DNA from: CAYFLR01 sp964343805 | GTDB taxonomy: Bacteria; Bdellovibrionota_B; Oligoflexia; CAYFLR01 | Assembly (NCBI GenBank): GCA_964343805.1 | Contig: CAYFLR010000011.1 | Location: 1-64,000 of the forward strand | Length of the DNA: 64,000 bases | Reading direction: 5' to 3' | Part shown: positions 61,389 to 64,000 of the stretch, one piece after another | Numbering within the stretch: the first letter of the stretch is position 1 | Layout of the letters: each line of letters opens with the position of its first letter | Notes under the pieces: generated by a model | What the model saw: the letters and a program-made list of their open reading frames with translations, nothing else | Database searches by the model: none | What the model was told of the DNA's origin: nothing | Position numbers and translations under genes: made by a program

Positions 61389-62840
61389 TTATAACATTAA
61401 GCGTCGGGCGGGGGAAGTACTTTCGCTAGTCATTTCACTGTGTTTTTGTTTGTCAGTGGACAGTGGGGTGACTTTTTTATTTTCTTTATTTTGCTCCGCA
61501 TCACCTTCTTTCGTGAAGGGAATCAAAAGCTGCATAGAGATTTTTTCAATTCTATTTCCATCCATCTCTTCAATCTTAAGTAGGAAGTAATCTGTTTTCA
61601 CTTCATCGCCAAGTTTGGGCATGGCACCAAAAAGAGAGAGAAAGTAGCCTCCCACTGAGGTAAATTCTTCTTCATCTTCCTCGTCCTCCTCTTCGTCCTT
61701 GTCTAGTTTGCTGGGCATGGGGAGGTTTTTATCAATGTCAAAGTGCTCTTTAAAATCATCAATATTCCACGATGCTTGGATTATGTAATTATTAGGTGAA
61801 ACCTCTTTGATCGAGTCTTCCTCGTGGTCATACTCATCTCTGATCTCTCCTACAATTTCTTCAATAAGATCTTCCATGGTGAGGAGACCGGCGGTTCCGC
61901 CATATTCGTCTAGAACGATGGCTATATGTAGCTTTTGTCGTTTCATTTCTTTAAATAGATCACCAATTTTTTTACTGTCAGGGATGAAGAAGGGTTTTCT
62001 CAACATTTTAAGGAGGTCAAAGGTCTTTTGGCTTCCAGCCTTTAAAATGGGTAACAGATCTTTGGCGTAGAGGATTCCGATTATGTTATCCATCTGTTCT
62101 TCATAAACAGGGATACGAGAATGTCCTGTCTCTTGTAGTGTATCAAGAATCTCTTCTAAAGAAGCGTCGGAGCTTATTGCCGACATGGAGGTTCTAGGGA
62201 TCATTACCTCTTTGGCGACGGTATCGTCAAAGTCAAAGATGCTGGAAAGCATTTTTGATTGATCTTCTCTGATTCCTCCCTCTTCTTCACTGACATTTAT
62301 TAAGAATTCTAACTCATCCTCTGTAATCTTACTTTCGTCGTCCTTAGGGGTTCCAAGATGTTTAATGGCTAGGTTTGCGATAGAGGCAAATATGCCTGAA
62401 AGAGGGTAGAGGAGGTAATAAAAAACAGAGAGTATCCTAATACCCAAAAGTGCATAGCCCAAAGAATGTGTTTTGGCATAGGTTTTAGGGATGATTTCCC
62501 CAACAATAAGAATGATAAGGGTGGTGATACCAGTTGCCAGACCGAGTGCAAAATCATGAAAGTATTTTTCAGATAGCATGGTTACGATACCAGCAGCCAA
62601 AATATTTACAAAGTTATTTCCAATGAGAATGGTGGTGAGTACTCTTCTTTCATTCCCTTCCCAAAGTTTCAGAGGGCGATATTTTTCATTGGATTCAATG
62701 AGGTGTTTGACTTTATGCTCAGGTAAAGAAGTGAGCGCTGTTTCAATGGCTGAAAAAAAGGCTGAAGCAGTGAATGAGATGGCTAAGAGAAAGAAATAAA
62801 TAGTTTCGGTCTGCGAAAAAGTGGATAGGTCAATATCCAA
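61389..62840 (-). CDS. CNNM/CorC-type hemolysin-family membrane protein
   Basis: Encodes 483 residues from TTG with AGGAGG six bases upstream. DUF21 membrane domain (four hydrophobic segments, about 10-180), a CBS pair (about 205-330, KEVMIPRTSMSAI, DDLIEEIVGEIRDEYD), an acidic EEDEEDEEE insertion, and a CorC_HlyC domain at the C-terminus. Family members are linked to magnesium/cobalt efflux. It overlaps ybeY by 11 bp, a common pairing. Confidence 0.88.
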   Translation of the reverse strand: MDIDLSTFSQTETIYFFLLAISFTASAFFSAIETALTSLPEHKVKHLIESNEKYRPLKLWEGNERRVLTTILIGNNFVNILAAGIVTMLSEKYFHDFALGLATGITTLIILIVGEIIPKTYAKTHSLGYALLGIRILSVFYYLLYPLSGIFASIANLAIKHLGTPKDDESKITEDELEFLINVSEEEGGIREDQSKMLSSIFDFDDTVAKEVMIPRTSMSAISSDASLEEILDTLQETGHSRIPVYEEQMDNIIGILYAKDLLPILKAGSQKTFDLLKMLRKPFFIPDSKKIGDLFKEMKRQKLHIAIVLDEYGGTAGLLTMEDLIEEIVGEIRDEYDHEEDSIKEVSPNNYIIQASWNIDDFKEHFDIDKNLPMPSKLDKDEEEDEEDEEEFTSVGGYFLSLFGAMPKLGDEVKTDYFLLKIEEMDGNRIEKISMQLLIPFTKEGDAEQNKENKKVTPLSTDKQKHSEMTSESTSPARRLML

Positions 62841-63309
62841 TTTGTCCTCCTGTTGCGCGTTCCACTAGCCCTTCCGATTGTTTTTGCTGACTAATCAGCT
62901 TAAGAATCTGGCTTTCTAGTTTACGCATAGTGTTGTTTTCTTGTTGCGCCCCTTCATGATCGTAACCCAATAAATGTAAGATTCCATGGGTTATCAGAAG
63001 ATTAAGCTCTGACTCTAAGGAGGCTTTATGGGTTTTGGCATTTCTGCGAGCTGTATCTACTGAAATGACTACATCTCCAAGAAGTTTCTGATCTCCCATG
63101 TGTTCACCTTCTAATTGGCTAAATGAGAGCACGTCAGTGGCTTTATTTATGTTGCGATATTGGTGGTTGAGTTCTTTAATATGATGGTCAGTGGTAAATA
63201 AAACTGAAATGGAGTGGTCCCTTTTGTCTAAAATATCGAGAATTTTCAATATTTTTTGCTCGATATGAAAGCGCTTAAAAGAAAAAAACTTGTAATTACT
63301 GGTCACCAT
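62830..63309 (-). CDS. ybeY: Endoribonuclease YbeY
   Basis: Encodes 159 residues. Zinc-dependent RNase of 16S rRNA 3' processing and ribosome quality control. The diagnostic HGILHLLGYDH motif supplies three His ligands; NKATDVLSFSQLEGE precedes it. Upstream of corC-type gene with an 11-bp overlap, so cotranscribed. Usual length. Confidence 0.95.
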   Translation of the reverse strand: MVTSNYKFFSFKRFHIEQKILKILDILDKRDHSISVLFTTDHHIKELNHQYRNINKATDVLSFSQLEGEHMGDQKLLGDVVISVDTARRNAKTHKASLESELNLLITHGILHLLGYDHEGAQQENNTMRKLESQILKLISQQKQSEGLVERATGGQIGY

Positions 63310-63626
63310 AGCTTAACTCGTACGAATCCCCTTGTTCATCACTGGTTGATGAAGCTATTGATTATAAAGGAGAAAAAGAAAATACGGGTAAACTGATATG
63401 GCGAGATTAAGCGACCACTATGATAATCGTCCAACGTGGGTCCTAGCAAAAATTAGGGTCAATCTCCCGTGCTCTTTACGCACAAGAGACACTATAACTA
63501 TCTATTATAGCATAAAGACAATCGTTCAACAATGGGAATTTATATTGAAAGATGATTCTCCATATGGGATGATATTAATCATAATGGATAAAATGATTAG
63601 ACACCTCGCATAGGGAACGATTTATT
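63310..63626. other. Intergenic region between ybeY and def
   Basis: It holds both divergent promoters; an ORF of 71 codons (63398-63613) opens here, but it has no ribosome binding site of note and no protein-like features, and I regard it as chance. Nothing else stands out except a short CTCTT/AAGAG stem near 63473-63490. Confidence 0.4.
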
Positions 63627-64000
63627 ATGGCAACTAAATCTGATACGATCCAAATTATCACTGACAGAGAATTATTAATGAAGCCCAGTCAACCTTCTAA
63701 AGATCCTGAAAAAACTATGGATCTTTTGTGGAAGGCTTTAGAAACAACGCCAGACTGTATTGGTCTTTCAGCAAACCAAATTGGAATCCTAGAGCAGGTT
63801 ATTTGTATTAAATTTACCGACTTTGACAAGAAAGAGATCAAGGAAGCTTACGTAAATCCGGAAATTATAGATGAATCAACCACTCGGATTGGTCAGAATG
63901 AAACCTGTCTATCCTTTCCTGAGTATCCTGAAACTCTTATTATGCGTCCCGAATGGGTTAAAATTAAAGATGAGCTCAAAGGAGAGAGAACCTTAACCGG
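63627..64000 (+). CDS. def: Peptide deformylase, cut by the window end
   Basis: The first 124 codons are visible and run off the window. ATG preceded by GGGA. GLSANQIG matches the GxGLAAxQ motif, and NETCLSFPE is the EGCLS motif with Thr for Gly; the HExDH zinc motif is beyond the edge. Removes the formyl group from nascent protein N-termini. The Thr substitution occurs in divergent deformylases. Confidence 0.8.
   Translation, partial: MATKSDTIQIITDRELLMKPSQPSKDPEKTMDLLWKALETTPDCIGLSANQIGILEQVICIKFTDFDKKEIKEAYVNPEIIDESTTRIGQNETCLSFPEYPETLIMRPEWVKIKDELKGERTLT

Noticed and set aside
63398..63613. 71-codon gene between ybeY and def
   Set aside because: No ribosome binding site, no protein-like pattern, and it fills the divergent promoter space.

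Overview
The window is AT-rich bacterial chromosome (roughly 40% G+C by eye) with densely packed genes on both strands, four runs of N (24149-24158, 24630-24656, 37807-37903, 57759-57768) and two ends that cut through sequence, so it comes from a draft assembly or MAG. The gene content points to a Gram-negative, deltaproteobacteria-like organism, most likely Bdellovibrionota (Bdellovibrio/Bacteriovorax relatives). It has many lipoproteins, including one with the YQNC lipobox common in that group, exported beta-rich Ig-like proteins, a DUF6178-type protein, a DUF222-like HNH protein, sigma-54 control, and PilZ/CheY proteins. No 16S or other decisive marker is present, so this placement is inference.

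Layout. 1-13.9 kb is an accessory region of lipoproteins and secreted proteins: Ig-like domain proteins, a duplicated metallopeptidase-like lipoprotein, a stand-alone FliG C-terminal domain, a methyltransferase and a SpoIIE/RsbU-type phosphatase. 14.0-17.0 kb is a tight three-gene cluster: a MiaB/RimO-like radical SAM enzyme, a SAM methyltransferase with a membrane helix, and a protein fusing an HgcA-like corrinoid domain, four membrane helices and an HgcB-like 2[4Fe-4S] ferredoxin. This is the most unusual system in the window. 17-26 kb holds a fatty-acid-hydroxylase-family protein, a hemerythrin-like protein, a secreted protein with five repeats behind a probable sigma-54 promoter, a lipoprotein thiol peroxidase, an HNH protein and a gapped subtilase. 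26-31.4 kb holds an AbiE toxin-antitoxin pair, an MFS transporter and a Fic protein. 31.5-40 kb holds a HEAT/lipoprotein/phospholipase-D operon, a secreted JAMM-like protein, a 62-bp tandem dyad array and a large lipoprotein.

From 40 kb the content is mostly housekeeping: purM-purN, rpsO with a strongly folded leader, pnp, dut, and then a PBP, GspC-like and alr operon. Next come a sigma-54 activator, a dolichyl-phosphate-mannose-synthase-like glycosyltransferase, lepA, a CpaC-like secretin operon, a DUF6178 gene broken by a gap, PilZ and CheY-like genes, a FadL-like porin, a CorC-type CBS protein, ybeY and the start of a peptide deformylase gene.

How genes work together. rpsO-pnp is the classic RNA-processing pair. 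purM-purN are consecutive purine steps. PBP and alr belong to the cell wall. AbiEi/AbiEii form a type IV toxin-antitoxin module with direct repeats in the promoter. The radical SAM/methyltransferase/HgcAB-like genes plausibly form a membrane corrinoid methyl-transfer pathway whose substrate is unknown. Several long imperfect inverted repeats (8748-8919, 26181-26302) and one tandem array (37429-37600) are not explained by any gene.
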